A DNA stretch of 64,000 bases, from the NCBI GenBank assembly GCA_032622095.1, contig CP136064.1, positions 183,316,209 to 183,380,208 of the forward strand, read 5' to 3'. The position numbers were made by a program, and so were the translations under genes. This DNA comes from Siphonodentalium dalli (taxonomy: Eukaryota > Mollusca > Scaphopoda > Gadilida > Siphonodentaliidae). A model generated the notes under the pieces. That model saw only the letters and a program-made list of their open reading frames with translations. It ran no database searches and was not told the DNA's origin. This document shows positions 1-11,699 of the stretch, one piece after another (position 1 is the stretch's first letter; every line of letters starts with the position of its first letter).

Positions 1-680
1 TCTGGGAGAGGGGCCCAAAGGCCAGAGGACTCTGATCACTCTGGGAGAAGATGTGGTTCACACTATCTCCTGAAAGGGAAAATCGGAAAAGACATTAGTA
101 TCAAGTTATATAATAATTCAACAATCATACATGATTCAAGATATATCAGTATAAATATGTACCGGTACTTAATATGGAACTGAATGCCAGTGAATAACAG
201 TGAATAACACACATTTTGATAACAAAATTGCCCTATGATGAATGATATGCATATGTCCACCCTTATATATCGTAATATTATTTAACAACTGATAATTATC
301 TTTATGCACAAAAGCACACGAGCTTGCAGCAAAATGATTATATTACGCACAGTAGTATTTGCAAGCCAAATCTATTTTGTGACACTTCTAGTTCGATAAA
401 TGACCAAACGCTTACTGTAAATTGTCAGTTGTGCCATGCTATGATTATATCATGCACCATCCCTTTTACCTTAAAGGAACGCTCAGTAATAACGTTGCCC
501 AATCGACATGTCGATGCCAATGTTTATATATATATATATAGCATCAATGGTATTTCAAAACCAGGCAAGTTGGGAAATTATCTTTTAACTGCAATGTACC
601 ATAGAACATTTGGTGGTAACCCCTCTAGTTTGGGACACGGCCATGAAAGCCTCGCTTTCGAGACCTGTTTGTCGGATATA
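1..680. other. Intergenic, no gene recognised
   Basis: AT-rich sequence with only short open frames on both strands. None shows a domain, signal peptide or plausible splice context. A short (TA)n run lies near 527-540. I see no gene here. Confidence 0.6.
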
Positions 681-822
681 CAGTAATGCTCTAAATAATC
701 GACCCCTTAACCGCAGCGAGAGCTTTCCGATGAATGGCAACAAGCCATATTTCCGACTAAATCCTGAAAAATTACCCATAATTCTGCTGTGGTTAAGGAG
801 TCGATTATTTAGAGCATTACTG
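681..822. mobile_element. MITE with TA target duplication, Tc1/mariner-like ends (copy 1)
   Basis: A 142-bp foldback element. Its ends start CAGTAATGCTCTAAATAATC and are nearly perfectly complementary, and it is flanked by TA on each side. A second copy (63142-63287) lies at the far end of the window in the opposite orientation and shares the internal sequence. The TA duplication and CAGT termini resemble Tc1/mariner-type MITEs. There is no coding capacity. Confidence 0.8.
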
Positions 823-1065
823 TAGCACTATTGAATGAGCGCGATATGTGTATTGTGACAATTTATTTTGTATAGATAACCATTATTCACCGTTCACCAA
901 CAGATTGTGATCTATTGGTTAATTATATTTTCACTTTGTTGATGACAACCACAGTTATGCTGAATGTGATTACCATAATGAGTTGAATGGTTTGTCAATC
1001 AAAGCGACGACATCGGCCAATACAACAGTGCATCTTTAGACCATGATTATAGGTTTGCACACGAT
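823..1065. other. Spacer before LINE fragment
   Basis: No gene is recognised. It may include 5' sequence of the LINE fragment that follows. Confidence 0.4.
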
Positions 1066-1474
1066 ATGATCCGTGAGGTAAATGCCGACGTTGGTGTTAA
1101 TGTTTGTAACAATATCACACATGATGGTTGTAACGATAATACGCAAGCAAAATTAAGAATTTTATCTCTGAATGTTTGTGGATTATTGAAACGACTTGAG
1201 TATCAATATTTTGTCAAAATGTTAGATGATTATGATCTCATTTGCTTAGCAGAAACTAAAGTTTTTGTTGAAGATGAACTCACAACTCCGAACTTCGACG
1301 TACGAAATGCAAAAGGCAGACATATCGGATCTGGCAAGCGAGGAGGATGAATTATTATTGCCACTAAGTCGTCGCTTCCAGCAAGGTGTGATATATCAGT
1401 AATTGATCATGGGGGTTATTGTGATTAACATTTTAATCAGAAGTCACACACCCTGTTTATTGGATCGGTGTATA
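1066..1474 (+). pseudogene. LINE endonuclease fragment, 5' part
   Basis: The open frame from the ATG at 1066 reads into an APE-type endonuclease domain of a non-LTR retrotransposon. Visible features are ILSLNVCGLLKRLE (the N-terminal SxNVxG strand) and LICLAETK (the metal-binding Glu strand). The frame stops with TGA at 1348-1350 and continues in the same frame with IIIATKSSLPARCD. A second stop near 1427 precedes LFIGSVYI, where a DNA transposon interrupts it. The downstream half resumes at 2586. It is a decayed copy that cannot encode an active protein. The LINE clade is not certain. Confidence 0.8.
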
Positions 1475-1763
1475 TGTTATAGTCAGATTGCGAAATCGGT
1501 CATTTCGTGATGGACTAAAATTTTCAGTCATTTCATGAAACCGCTGTGAGGGTCAGCCACTTCATGAAATGACTAAAACTTTCAGTCATTTCATGAAATA
1601 ACTGAAATATTGAGAATTTCTTTACACAGTCTGCCTGTGCGGGTCAGTCACTTCGTGAAATGACTAAAACTTTCAGTCATTTCATGAAATATTGTGAATT
1701 TCTTTAGACAGTCTGCCTAAAAGAATTCAGTCAAAGTGTGAAAAAAATAACCGAACTTACTGC

Positions 1764-1988
1764 TATAAGTGGCCATCTTTATATACATAGTGCGTTGGAA
1801 ACCCAGACACCCGCCAAAGTCAGGGTTCAGTTGAACGAGCTAGCAGTGACATTAAGGACATACTTGTGGCGTGGCTGGCTGCTAATAACTCCAAGGATTG
1901 GTCTATGGGAAATAACTTCGTGCAGTTCTCAAAGAATTTTCCATACCATACTGGCATCAAGAGCAGTCAATATGTTGCATCGAGTTAG
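1764..1988 (+). pseudogene. GIN/Ginger2 integrase remnant (DDE core, Glu region)
   Basis: In frame 3 this reads WPSLYT, a stop, then GNPDTRQSQGSVERASSDI and on through DWSMGNNFVQFSKNFPYHTG to a stop at 1986-1988. The pattern SQGSVERAxxDIK..W...W..G..FVQ...N...H.GIK..PY matches the end of the retroviral-type integrase core in GIN/Ginger2 transposons and in the domesticated KRBA2-like proteins. The Glu of SVER is the likely third catalytic residue. The first two catalytic Asp positions are missing, so the gene is internally deleted. Confidence 0.8.
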
Positions 1989-2330
1989 TGGCAGGAGAAG
2001 TAGGGACAATGTGGCTGTTCTGATTACATTGGTAGACCGTGGCCGTTCTGGCCGCAGAAGTGAAAATGACCAAAAAAGTTAGCTACAAAGAGCGAAATTC
2101 TGAAGGGAAGTTATTCAAGAAACCAGTTTGATATCTGCCCCGAACGTTTATTATATTGCAACTGAGTGATATTGACACAGATAATCAGGTTTCTCACCAC
2201 GAAGCTGTTGTCAAGATATTGATATGTGGTGGTCAAGGTTCATAAAATACTTGTACAATGGTCCAAAGAAATGTTCGAACAAGTGAAGTAATGTGTTGTT
2301 TCATCTCTAAGTGTAAATACTGGCAGTTTT
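1989..2330 (+). pseudogene. Ginger2 integrase C-terminal remnant
   Basis: After a frameshift, about 2005-2060 reads DNVAVLITLVDRGRSGRR. Another frame near 2110-2160 reads SYSRNQFDICPERLLYCN, followed by CGGQGS and Cys-bearing pieces. These correspond in order to the conserved VDRGRGD block, the RNQFDLCP block and the Cys-rich tail of GIN-type transposases. The identification rests on family patterns recalled from knowledge, not on a search. Several stops and frame changes make it non-functional. Confidence 0.65.
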
Positions 2331-2585
2331 AAATGTTATCATGTTTATGTTCAACTTATATGAATAAACGTATCGATAAATGAATATGTGCTTATTTTCC
2401 AATCCATAACAACGCCAATCATAAAGCACAGTATAGTTTAGTCATTCATGAAATGCCTGGGCTCAAATTCTAGTCATTTCGTGAAACGACTGAAAATTTT
2501 AGTCATTTCATGAAATGATTGACCCCCACAGTGGTTTCATGAAATAACTATAATGACTGATTTCACATTCTGACTGTAACATATA

Positions 2586-2878
2586 TACCACCATCAGGGA
2601 CGCGATAACTGGTCAGCTAGGTTAGATAGGAAAGTTCGTAGAGCAAGGCTTCATTAAGACGGATTTTGATCACTGGCGATGTTAATGCGCGCGCACATAA
2701 AATTTGAACGATGTTTTGCACAATGACGACACAAATGACGTGCGTCGCTCACTCGAGTGGATGAGTATAGACGAACCTTTAGATTACAATCTAGATACAT
2801 TCACACAAAACTTACATGTGAATATCACCTCGAGATATTCACAAGACATGGCCAAACCAAACAGTTATGGTTATAAAA
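2586..2878 (+). pseudogene. LINE endonuclease fragment, 3' part
   Basis: This resumes the LINE cut by the Ginger2 insertion. LITGDVNARAH matches the GDFNAR motif of APE endonucleases. After a frame change, RYSQDMAKPNSYGYK matches the R.SQD...NSYG block. It then switches abruptly, near 2880, to the endonuclease of a second LINE copy that starts again at an earlier domain position, so two LINE copies are joined here. Confidence 0.7.
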
Positions 2879-2879
2879 A

Positions 2880-3853
2880 TGTATTTATTTTTAATGTCAG
2901 ACTCACACTTGGCATCATTTGTCTCTGTGAATATAACAAACTTCTTGGCCATTTACAAACAGCTCAAATTGTTACACAGGCATGGTATATACCGGTTATT
3001 AGTAACAGAAGTATGGGATATTCCATAGAGCTGTCACAACAGGCGGATCTAATTTCAATCACAGCTGCCTTTAATGACTTTATAATCACCTCTGTGACGT
3101 ATATTGTTATTAAGTAAACATTCCCCTATATCTCAGATAGCTGATGCCAATCACGATATTTCATATTTTCTCGACTGTTTATCAGACTTAGCTGACATTA
3201 CCTCACGCCTGGAACCGAATGGTCCTGTGATACTAATGGGAGATATGGATGCGAATTTGGGGGAAAACTATAGAACGATACTTTCAAGTTTAACGTGTCC
3301 ACGTGCTAGAGCATTAGATGCCTTCTTCGAACTGCACAACCTGACAGCACTCACTACATTACCATCTTGTACTGGCAGTGACTTCTCATACGTCCCTTAC
3401 TATGACGGCGCGACTCCTTCGCTGCTCGATCACATTGCCATCTCCGACATGATGGTTAATTGTGTATCTAAAACTCATGTCACAGAAGATGCAGCAACTA
3501 ATAGTTCAAACCACAGACCAGTGTTCTGTTGTATAGATGTAGCTCCTACACTAAAACCACCGTCAAATTACATGAGGAAAAAATATCGCTGGAAATGTGA
3601 ATACATGAAGTCTTATCAAGACAATCTAACTTCCCTGTGCAAACCGTTACTGACCAAAGAGATAAACGACAAAAATGACCTTGATTCGTATTATCGCAAT
3701 TGTGTCGACATTTTAATTGATAGCGCAGAAAAGACTATCCCTCCAATGTCCTACCACGCACACTTGAAACCATACTGGAATAAACAACTCAACAGTCTGA
3801 GCTCTGATTGCAAGTCAAAATACAAATTGTGGTCGCTTGCTGGTCGCCCATGA
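2880..3853 (+). pseudogene. Second LINE copy: APE endonuclease domain
   Basis: From LGIICLCEYN onward, then after a frame shift near 3100 the frame 3104-3853 gives a nearly complete APE endonuclease. Key blocks are VILMGDMDANLGENY (GDxNA), LLDHIAISD (LDHI) and NSSNHRPVFCCID (SDHxP-like, here NHRP). The domain is 5' truncated and the frame ends in a stop at 3851-3853. It continues towards the reverse transcriptase in shifted frames. Confidence 0.8.
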
Positions 3854-4213
3854 GTATTTACCTCCTCCACGTATGTTCAGTGTAAAGACGCTAAAAGGAC
3901 CGTTAGGAAAGTTCATCGCTCTGCGTTCAATGCGTACCTATCCGATCAACAAAACAAACTTGAGTGCGACGCTGCCTCCAACCAAACGTCCTTCTGGCGG
4001 TCTATCAACCGAAACCGTTCGCGTGTCTCTCAAATCGGATCGGTTATGGAATTCAATGGGTCTCTGACACGTGACGCAGATGAAACACTTTCTGGCTGGT
4101 CTGAGTACTTCAGAGAATTGTTCAATCCACCACCCCACTCTGAGCCAGAGTTTGAGTTTGAGGACCACGTTACCAGATAAGTTGTTAGCTGTGTTTCTCT
4201 TGCTAAAGATCCC
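3854..4213 (+). pseudogene. Second LINE copy: linker between endonuclease and RT
   Basis: Two short frames cover this stretch, and reading across them gives a continuous polypeptide (for example SVMEFNGSLTRDADETLSGW) of the usual EN-RT linker type. At least two frameshifts are present, so it is not translatable as one protein. Confidence 0.6.
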
Positions 4214-5300
4214 GTGCAACCGAACTACCCGCAGTGTCAACCAGTCGAACTCACCGAAATCGTTCTTCATGTGAGGAAACTGAAAAATAACAAAGCGGGT
4301 GGAGCAGATGACTTATTGAATGAACATTTGTTGCACGCTCCGACTTCCTTCATAGACTGCATCAAAAGACTATATGACGGTATATTCCGCATGGGGTGGA
4401 TTCCACCAACGATGAAAGAAGCAATAGTCATTCCGTTATACAAAGGACCGCCTAAACCACCGACATCTCCTGATAGTTACCGTGCTATAACACTTCTATC
4501 GGTCCTATACAAACTATTCGAGTCCATTCTGTTGAGCCGTCTTCTTCAAAGCCACCAAATGAAACGATTTCCGAATGCACAACAAATGGGTTTTCAGAAA
4601 GGTATCAGCTGTTCGATGACGTCATTCATTCTCATGGAATCTGTATCATATGCCAAAGACAATAACTCCAATTTATATGTTGCCTTCCTTGACTCAAAGA
4701 AAGCCTTTGATAAAGTATGGCACACTGGCCTCCTGTACAAATTCTTCAGCTCGGATTTTCGCCACACCTTGTCAGTTTGTTGGAGAACATCCATTCGGAT
4801 GTGACTAGCAAAGTACTATATGACGGCCGCATGTCGCAAAGTTTCAAAATACTCCAATCTACTCGACAATGTGGCGTTCTGTCACCTCTCTGCTATCTCG
4901 TCTTCATAGACGACCTACTTAATGAACTAGCAACTTCTCCATACGGACTAAGAATCTGCAATATCCCATGTGGCGCTCCTACTACTGCCGACGACATCGC
5001 TCTTCTGTCGCTATCGAAATCCGGTATCGACTCCTTGTTGGACATATGTGTGAAATATAGCAGGCGGTGGCGATTCGAATTCTCCTCCACGAAGAGCAAA
5101 ATTGTTGTATTCAACGAGAATAAAAACTCATATGACCGCTCGGGAAGGATATGGAGGTTGGGCAATCAAACTATTCAGGAAGTTACAGAATGTGCCCATC
5201 TTGGTTTAATTCAGGACAAGTTTGCGAAGCAGGTCAATTCCGCCTCTTCTGTGTCGACAAAAATGAGGAATAACTTTTTCAATATCATGGGTAACAAACT
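4214..5300 (+). pseudogene. Second LINE copy: reverse transcriptase domain
   Basis: Two overlapping frames (4214-4804 and 4717-5850) together hold the RT core. Motifs in order are KLKNNKAGGADDLL (motif 0/1), SYRAITLLSVLYKLFE, YVAFLDSKKAFDKVWH (motif A with the catalytic Asp), CGVLSPLCYLVFIDDLLNEL (motif B region) and TTADDIALLS (the YxDD box, here TADD). A single frameshift near 4745 breaks the frame between motifs A and B. All catalytic aspartates are still present, so the copy decayed by indels rather than by loss of the active site. A Jockey/I-superfamily element is likely. The clade is not assigned. Confidence 0.85.
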
Positions 5301-6208
5301 TATGAAATCCACTACACCCATCACCATGACAAATGTCCCCAAAACTGTTGTTCTACCGAGAGCTCTCTACGGTGTCGATGTGGTTCCTTTAGATCAAAGT
5401 TCCGCCATCACCATTATGAACAAAGCCGCCAGAACATGTCTCAAATACGCACAATCCCTCCCAAAACGAGCGTCTACTACGCTATCGCTAGGTCTTCTTG
5501 GATTTATATCAATTGAATATCAACTGCATATAAAAAAAACTTTGCTTTCTGGGACGTCTTATCCATCTACCGTTCGGCCATCAATTGCCATTACGACTGC
5601 TTGTCCTGAAAGCACATCTGTACAGACTATACAATCGCTCCAGTGGTTTTGTACAGGAAATGTTCTCCATATTAGCCAAATACGATCTTTTGAACTATTT
5701 GAACGACTACCTGGACATTGGGGTCTTCCCAAAATTGTCAACGTGGATAACTCTTGGGAAGGCAGCTGTCAGGGGAACGTTCATTTCCTCGTGGCAGACC
5801 AAAGTTTAGTCCGATCCATCCTTGCGAATTATGTGGAAAGTTCACCCTAATCCCCTATCAAACTGGGCAGTCTGGAAACTTCTCCATGGAAACGCTCACA
5901 TGTTGACATATCTCAAAAACTTAGTACTGCTTCTCAACAGGACTACCTATGCCAACAATTTAGGGTGTCATCTCTGCAGCGAAGTGTACTCGAACGAAAT
6001 CGACCACGCCATGTTCGTATGCTCTTCTCCAGCCGCACTCATTATTAGAAACTCTTTTTGGGAAGGGATTATCTTTCGTTTCGGCATACCCGAATATTTT
6101 CATCTTGCGTCGTTAGCCAGAGATGACCTGGTAGCAACCCTCCTCGGAAGTTCTCTGGAAACCCTAACAGAACACATATCTCACTGCCTCAAGGAACTAG
6201 TACTATAG
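5301..6208 (+). pseudogene. Second LINE copy: thumb and C-terminal Cys/His region
   Basis: This continues after the RT to a stop at 6206-6208 with one more frame change near 5830. CHLCSEVYSNEIDHAMFVC (about 5970-6030) has the CxxC...H....C spacing of the C-terminal zinc-knuckle-like motif found in many Jockey/I-superfamily LINEs. Confidence 0.75.
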
Positions 6209-7900
6209 TAGAGTCGCTTATGTCCGATTTTTGGATCCCGTGGGAAATTCATGAACAAATATAGAGACCATGTTTATGAGCCAGTATATGGTTTCTACTT
6301 CAGAAAAAAAATTGTTAGACCCCCTGGGGTCGCGACTGGGTGGTCTGATGACGTCACAAAGATGGCCACCATGCTAATGTTGTTAAGTTCGCTATTGTTT
6401 GATTTCAAATATAAAAATATAATTCTGATATAAAATATATGACTATCCTTTTGTACAGTGTATGGTGGGACGCCATGTTATATTTTTATATAACAAATTT
6501 TCCTCTCGATCAAAGATGGCTGCCAAAATGGCGACCGGAAGTGTGAAAATTAAAGATTTTCCATACATGTCGCCTACATCATTTCCGATTGTATCGAACT
6601 GGTGACGATTATGGGAAATACTTCTCTTAAATCATAATAACAAATCACTTAGGCAGCACATTAGTTGATATCTTGAATCATAACCTTGATTGTCTTCTCT
6701 AAATGCGATGATTTAAAGGTACTCAACCCGTAAAGAGGGTCCCCATCTCAACAGATTCCAACAACAACAATCCGATCAGAGGGTCCTATATTACTATTTC
6801 TTTGGCTTTGGGGGTAAAAAATATTTGATTCGAGTCGAGGAACCCATCAAACAAAGCTCAGAGTTATTAGATATTGATTTTTGAAAATTCTTATGTTCTC
6901 GAGATGAGTACTTATAACTGCCGTCAATTTGGTAACATGCTCGAGATTTTACGCCAAAATTCTATTCAAACAGACAAGGATGGATAACTCTATAATCAAG
7001 TGGTAATAATTGACTACGTACTGGGCCAGGAAGAATTCCCGATAATGAAAAATAATAGATTTCTAAAATCGATATCTAACAAATCTGAGCTTTGATGGGT
7101 GACTTCCTCGACTCGAATCAAATATTTTTGACCCCCGAAGCCATTGAAATAGTAATTGAGAGGAGTTTTATCGGGTTGAGTACCTTTAAAGGAACTGGTA
7201 TGAATTTTCGCCAAAATATATATTTTTTATTTTCTAACGATTTCCTTATAGAAATTTAGTATTAATCGATGATAGAAATTAGTAGGATCATTACATAAGA
7301 TATCTACATCTAACTGGATCCAGAATATGTCAACGTAATCCAAGATGGCTTCCAACATGGCGGCCAAAATACAATAATACGCAAATTTTACCCTATTTCA
7401 GCCTATTGCGTTTCTGTCTTATAGAAGGTGAATGTAGCAGACTAATTGGCTACTTCCAAATAATCGACATTTTATGACACATTCCTATTAGTTGTCTTAC
7501 CACATTGACTCAAAATGCGAGTTCATATGACAATTATTTATCAAATAAGCATCGTGAAAATTCGCCAAACATTATATTTGTACATGTATACGTCAAATAA
7601 CATGTCCACCACAGGAGAACGATATCTCGGTGTTAAATATATGAATGAATGTATGACTGTGCTCCAATTTAGATAATCAGGAGTTATTAATATCTTATTG
7701 TAATCGAGATGGCCGATGTGGCGGAAATGTCGAAATTTGACATTAAAATACATATATTTCCGCAATATATCCCAGTATGTAAGAATGACACATATGGATA
7801 TTACCACCATGCATGTGCTTTCGGTACATAAAACCGAAATATATGTGTAAGCACGTTAAGTACATGTATTTGTGCCAAATTCGATTATGATATCATATCA
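6209..7900 (+). repeat. LINE 3' UTR, interrupted by a MITE
   Basis: Noncoding sequence after the LINE stop. It is homologous, in inverted orientation, to about 11700-12660. Shared landmarks are GTAGAGTCGCTTATG just after the stop, a GTCGCGACT...GACGTCACAAAGATG block, AAAGATGGCTGCCAAAATGG and a later AAGATGGCT block. The 3' boundary near 7900 is approximate. A 469-bp MITE is inserted at 6717. Confidence 0.65.
6717..7185. mobile_element. TTAA-target MITE, family A (AGGTACTC ends), copy 1
   Basis: A foldback element flanked by TTAA on both sides (6713-6716 and 7186-7189). Its ends are AGGTACTCAACCCG and CGGGTTGAGTACCT. The two halves are inverted copies containing ATTTGATTCGAGTCGAGGAA. The homologous LINE tail on the other strand has a single TTTAAA at the corresponding place, which looks like the empty site. 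Other family A copies lie at 33524, 36318, 36684, 60334 and 61147. Confidence 0.85.
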
Positions 7901-9784
7901 ATATTTTAATAGAGACCAACATGGTATGTGGAGAGAATAGTGAATTTGCCAACTTCAGGCGCTGTCAGCTACCAACGCTCAAATGATGCATGTGATCGCC
8001 ATACGTTCTTGCATATCGATAACGATTGAGTATATCTACTCGTATACTAAAAGGTCTAGGGCTGGACTCCATCAGATTACTGTATATAGCTAACAGTGGC
8101 TGGCTTTTGAAGCCTGAAATTTTAAATATAAACCAGAAATCGCCTGGATATTATAGCTATACTTTATTCTTTTTCATTTCACCGTGGTACATGTATACCG
8201 CCGGTATGTGTTTGGTAAATGAACGAGGTTGATTAGTTTTCCGTAGTAACACGCCGGTTTTCTGACATAATATTCATAAAAAAGTCTTCCTAAAATCAAT
8301 CCTGGTATGGGTACTCTTGGTCATTGGAATGGACAATCGACACAAATGATCAGACACCCCCTTCCACCATTCTGGCAAACAAGCAATATATTTACTTGTA
8401 TTACAGCGATATTAGCATATTTTTGTATAACTACATGTGTGTTATATATTAATTTGTCTCATATACAAGTACCACTAATGCGTATATGGACGCTGTCGTT
8501 AGGTGGTGTGAATGTAAAATAATTCCCGGAAATGACTCACATAAGCATGCACAGTTGATGTCGAATCCGGTCTACGATTAAACATATACATATTGTTGCT
8601 GTATTATTCATGGAATAAATACTGTTTAAACTAAAGTCTATCTGATCAAACTGGATTGCTTATCACGTGAACATGTATGGAACTCTTCGAACAATAGCAT
8701 CACCATGACCGTGTTCTGCTGAAGTTAATATATATATATTTACATACACCTGATATCGCTTCCTATTTCCCCATAGCGTTACGGTAGACACGCCCCCTGA
8801 GTCAATGTGTTCATAAACATATGAACGTAGCGTGACGTCACTTTCAATGTCGTTCATATGTTTATGAAGACATTTATCCCGGAAACCACCGGGGATTGTC
8901 GGACATGAACGACTGCTTGAGTATTCAGCACGTCCGGATTTGGCAAGAAATTTGTTTTGTTCTGTAATCAGTATTGTTACCTACCTGCACCTAAAACTCA
9001 TCTCCTCTGAGTACACAACCCACGTCTAGACAATTGTTGCAATGGGAATAAAACGTGCGGAGATCTCTCACATCACAGCTATGTTGTAATATAAAGGTGA
9101 CACTCTGTTTGTAACCCCCAAAGCTTTCGAAACCTCGCGAACAATGGTGTTTGCTCATGTCCATAATTTGCAATTGAAATACGATCTGCGTGTATAGTGT
9201 TGCGACCGACGTAAATTCGTTTTATGGTGTAATGTTCATATTGGGTATTCTTACATGAGCACCGTGGACCACATATTTGCACAATAGCATTCTATTGCAG
9301 CTAATATTGAAATACCGCAGACAAATACACAACCGAGCGACCATACAATACGTTTCTTTGTTACTAAGCGTTGATGTTCAAATGACAGCGCCTCTCAGTA
9401 GAGTTTGATCATTTCCCTTGCCGCTAAAAATATTCCCACGACCTCACAAATGTATCATTAAGGTAGAACGGCGTGTTGCCAATTTCTTATCCAAAGCCGA
9501 AACTTATTGTTAGTTTCATATTTTATCATTCTTGAAATCAACACGAGTCGTCTACATTCATTACAAGCTGAACAAGACATTTCGTCATATGTGTATACTT
9601 TACTGTGAAATTGCGTTTTTCCGTTCTCCGTCAACGGATTCTCACAATTTTTGGTTTTCTAAAAAGCGAGGATTCGAACTTTCCGAAATGAACTCCATGC
9701 GTTCATTTAAAGTTGAATAAACAGTGGGAAAGACAGACAATCCTAGTTCATAATGAATTTAGTATAATAAATAATAAATGCGGA
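7901..9784. other. Intergenic, no gene recognised
   Basis: AT-rich, with short frames only. It contains a small inverted repeat (8807-8827 with 8850-8869, arms around TTCATAAACATATGAACG). I see no domain, exon signature or RNA gene. Confidence 0.55.
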
Positions 9785-9907
9785 TTCAACGTGGTCATGG
9801 GTTTTGACCGACCGCGATAAAAATTCAGCAAACTGCGCATGAACCCTTCGGGGTTCATGCAGTTTGCTGAATTTTTCTCGCGGACAAAATTCCATGACAA
9901 CATTGAA
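9785..9907. repeat. Foldback hairpin element
   Basis: Imperfect 123-bp palindrome. The inner arms AATTCAGCAAACTG and CAGTTTGCTGAATT surround the turn CATGAACCCTTCGGGGTTCATG. The outer arms pair TTCAACGTGGTCATGG with CCATGACAACATTGAA. It is probably a short MITE. Confidence 0.7.
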
Positions 9908-10192
9908 ACCGCCGTTCATTTCTTATATGCCACTTGGTTGGGGTAGATTATCATGATGCATGAATGCTGCATGGTATACAATTTGTGGGATATAGCCAGG
10001 CTGATCTGATAACTCCTAGTCGAATATAATTGGAAAAGTTTGGGGCATTAGGATATATATGAATCGGCCTATATAATATGATCTGAAAGATGCCATTATT
10101 ATTAGAGTAAACCATGGCCCCCTCCGTAGTTACGCGTGCTAATTTAACTTCGTTCATTTCCGCATTTCATTTGATAACGTTCTCATGATAAC

Positions 10193-10552
10193 GTTCTAAC
10201 ACAGAATCAACATGGCACGTCACGAGCTGTTATTAACTCCAACTAGTACTTCACATTATGCTGTAAGAAGTTAGTGGACTGCGTTGCCCACAATTTTATT
10301 CAGTATTCAGAGCCTGGATTCCAGAGTATATTGGACATACTAAATAAAACTGATGACACCAGAAGACCCGTTCTAACCCAGAATCAACATGGCACGTCAC
10401 GAGCTGTTATTAACTCCAACTAGTACTTCACATTATGCTGTAAGAAGTTAGTGTACTGCGTTGCCCACAATGTCTTTCAGTATTCAGAGCCTGGATTCCA
10501 GAGTATATTGGACATACTAAATAAAACTGATGACATGACACCAGAAGACCCG
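10193..10552. repeat. Tandem duplication of a 177-bp unit
   Basis: Two nearly identical units (10193-10369 and 10370-10552) start with GTTCTAACmCAGAATCAACA. They differ at a few positions, and the second has a small insertion (GACATGACACC). The second unit lies partly inside a short open frame (10451-10717) reading PGFQSILDILNKTDD; no family is recognised. Confidence 0.85.
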
Positions 10553-11690
10553 TCACTACCAACTGATGCCCCACTCGTTTCCCACCGCCTCACCCGTTTT
10601 CCACTGTGTGGTCATACAGTTCGTCAACATACAGGAATTAGTATTATCATAAGTATCGCCTGTCCAATTTTGGATCATATCTATTGCGTCTACCATTCGC
10701 ACTCTTTCGTCATCTAAGCTGAATGGTTGGATATGCAGAGCAGTTGCCCAAAATAATCACCAATCAAGTGCGACCGGCAACGCGATATTAACCATTGCCA
10801 AGAACCACTTTCCTATTGAACTGGTGCAAAATAAAATGCATTGTCTCACTAAACTCTTCACATGCCTAAATCATAGAAATCAATATGGGATATTATTTGG
10901 CTGTATACTATCACTGGTCCATACCAGCCTACTGTGTTCATGCCAATGCAGCTTTCGTATATTGGGCGAATCACTTTGTGTGACTATCACCAATTAACTA
11001 AGCACGAGGAAAGCCAAGAACCAGACACACCATTTCGCCTGTTTTCGGGGATCTAGTCTGGTGTATGATAATGTTAATTTCAACTCAATAAATATGTCAT
11101 GGGAGGTCAACAACTTATAGTAACGTCTCAAAACTCCACATATGCTATGAAAGTGGTTGAACTACTTTGCTGAATACCATCATCCAGATTTAAGAACCTG
11201 GTATTCACAATATATCGCTTTAACCTTGATACGGGACGCTACCCCTTATACGGATATATTTTAATCTGCCGTTGTTATCAATGCGATTGAAACCTGCTAA
11301 GATAAATTAAACGAGGTTCAAATTGTGTTACCGTGCAAATTTAATTAAAAGTTACAGCGCAACCAACAGTAAGACAAGCAGGCCAAATGACAGCCATTTA
11401 ATTAATTCTACTATTGTTTGTGTTTTATAAACAAGGATGTGTTGTTTCTTGCTTGCCATGATTCGTGGTATAGCTGAGTACAATCCCACATCATAGCTAT
11501 CACAATAAACAATTGTGTATTGCTACCTTATATGATAATCTATATTTATGCATTTTCTACTGATATGTCACGACAAGAACTGACACCAACGCTTATCTGC
11601 ATCATAAAATACCATTTGATAAGGTAACCACAAATATTTCTCAATTAGTACTCTGGCTTAGAGTACATGTATAGCACATAAGGCTATACA
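10553..11690. other. Intergenic, no gene recognised
   Basis: No supported gene. Only short frames and AT-rich sequence are seen. Confidence 0.5.
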
Positions 11691-11699
11691 TTGGGATGG

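Larger units (their letters stand above)
1475..2581 (+). mobile_element. Ginger2/GIN-type DNA transposon, internally deleted and decayed
   Basis: An 1107-bp insertion in a LINE. The termini are TGTTATAGTCAG and CTGACTGTAACA, so the inverted repeats start TGTTA. The repeats continue imperfectly for over 80 bp and are rich in the palindrome TCATTTCATGAAATGA. The flanks are TATA (1471-1474 and 2582-2585). Removing the insert plus one TATA restores the LINE reading GSVYIPPSG. A 4-bp target duplication and TGTnA termini are typical of Ginger elements, and the interior retains Ginger2/GIN integrase sequence (separate entry). Confidence 0.85.
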
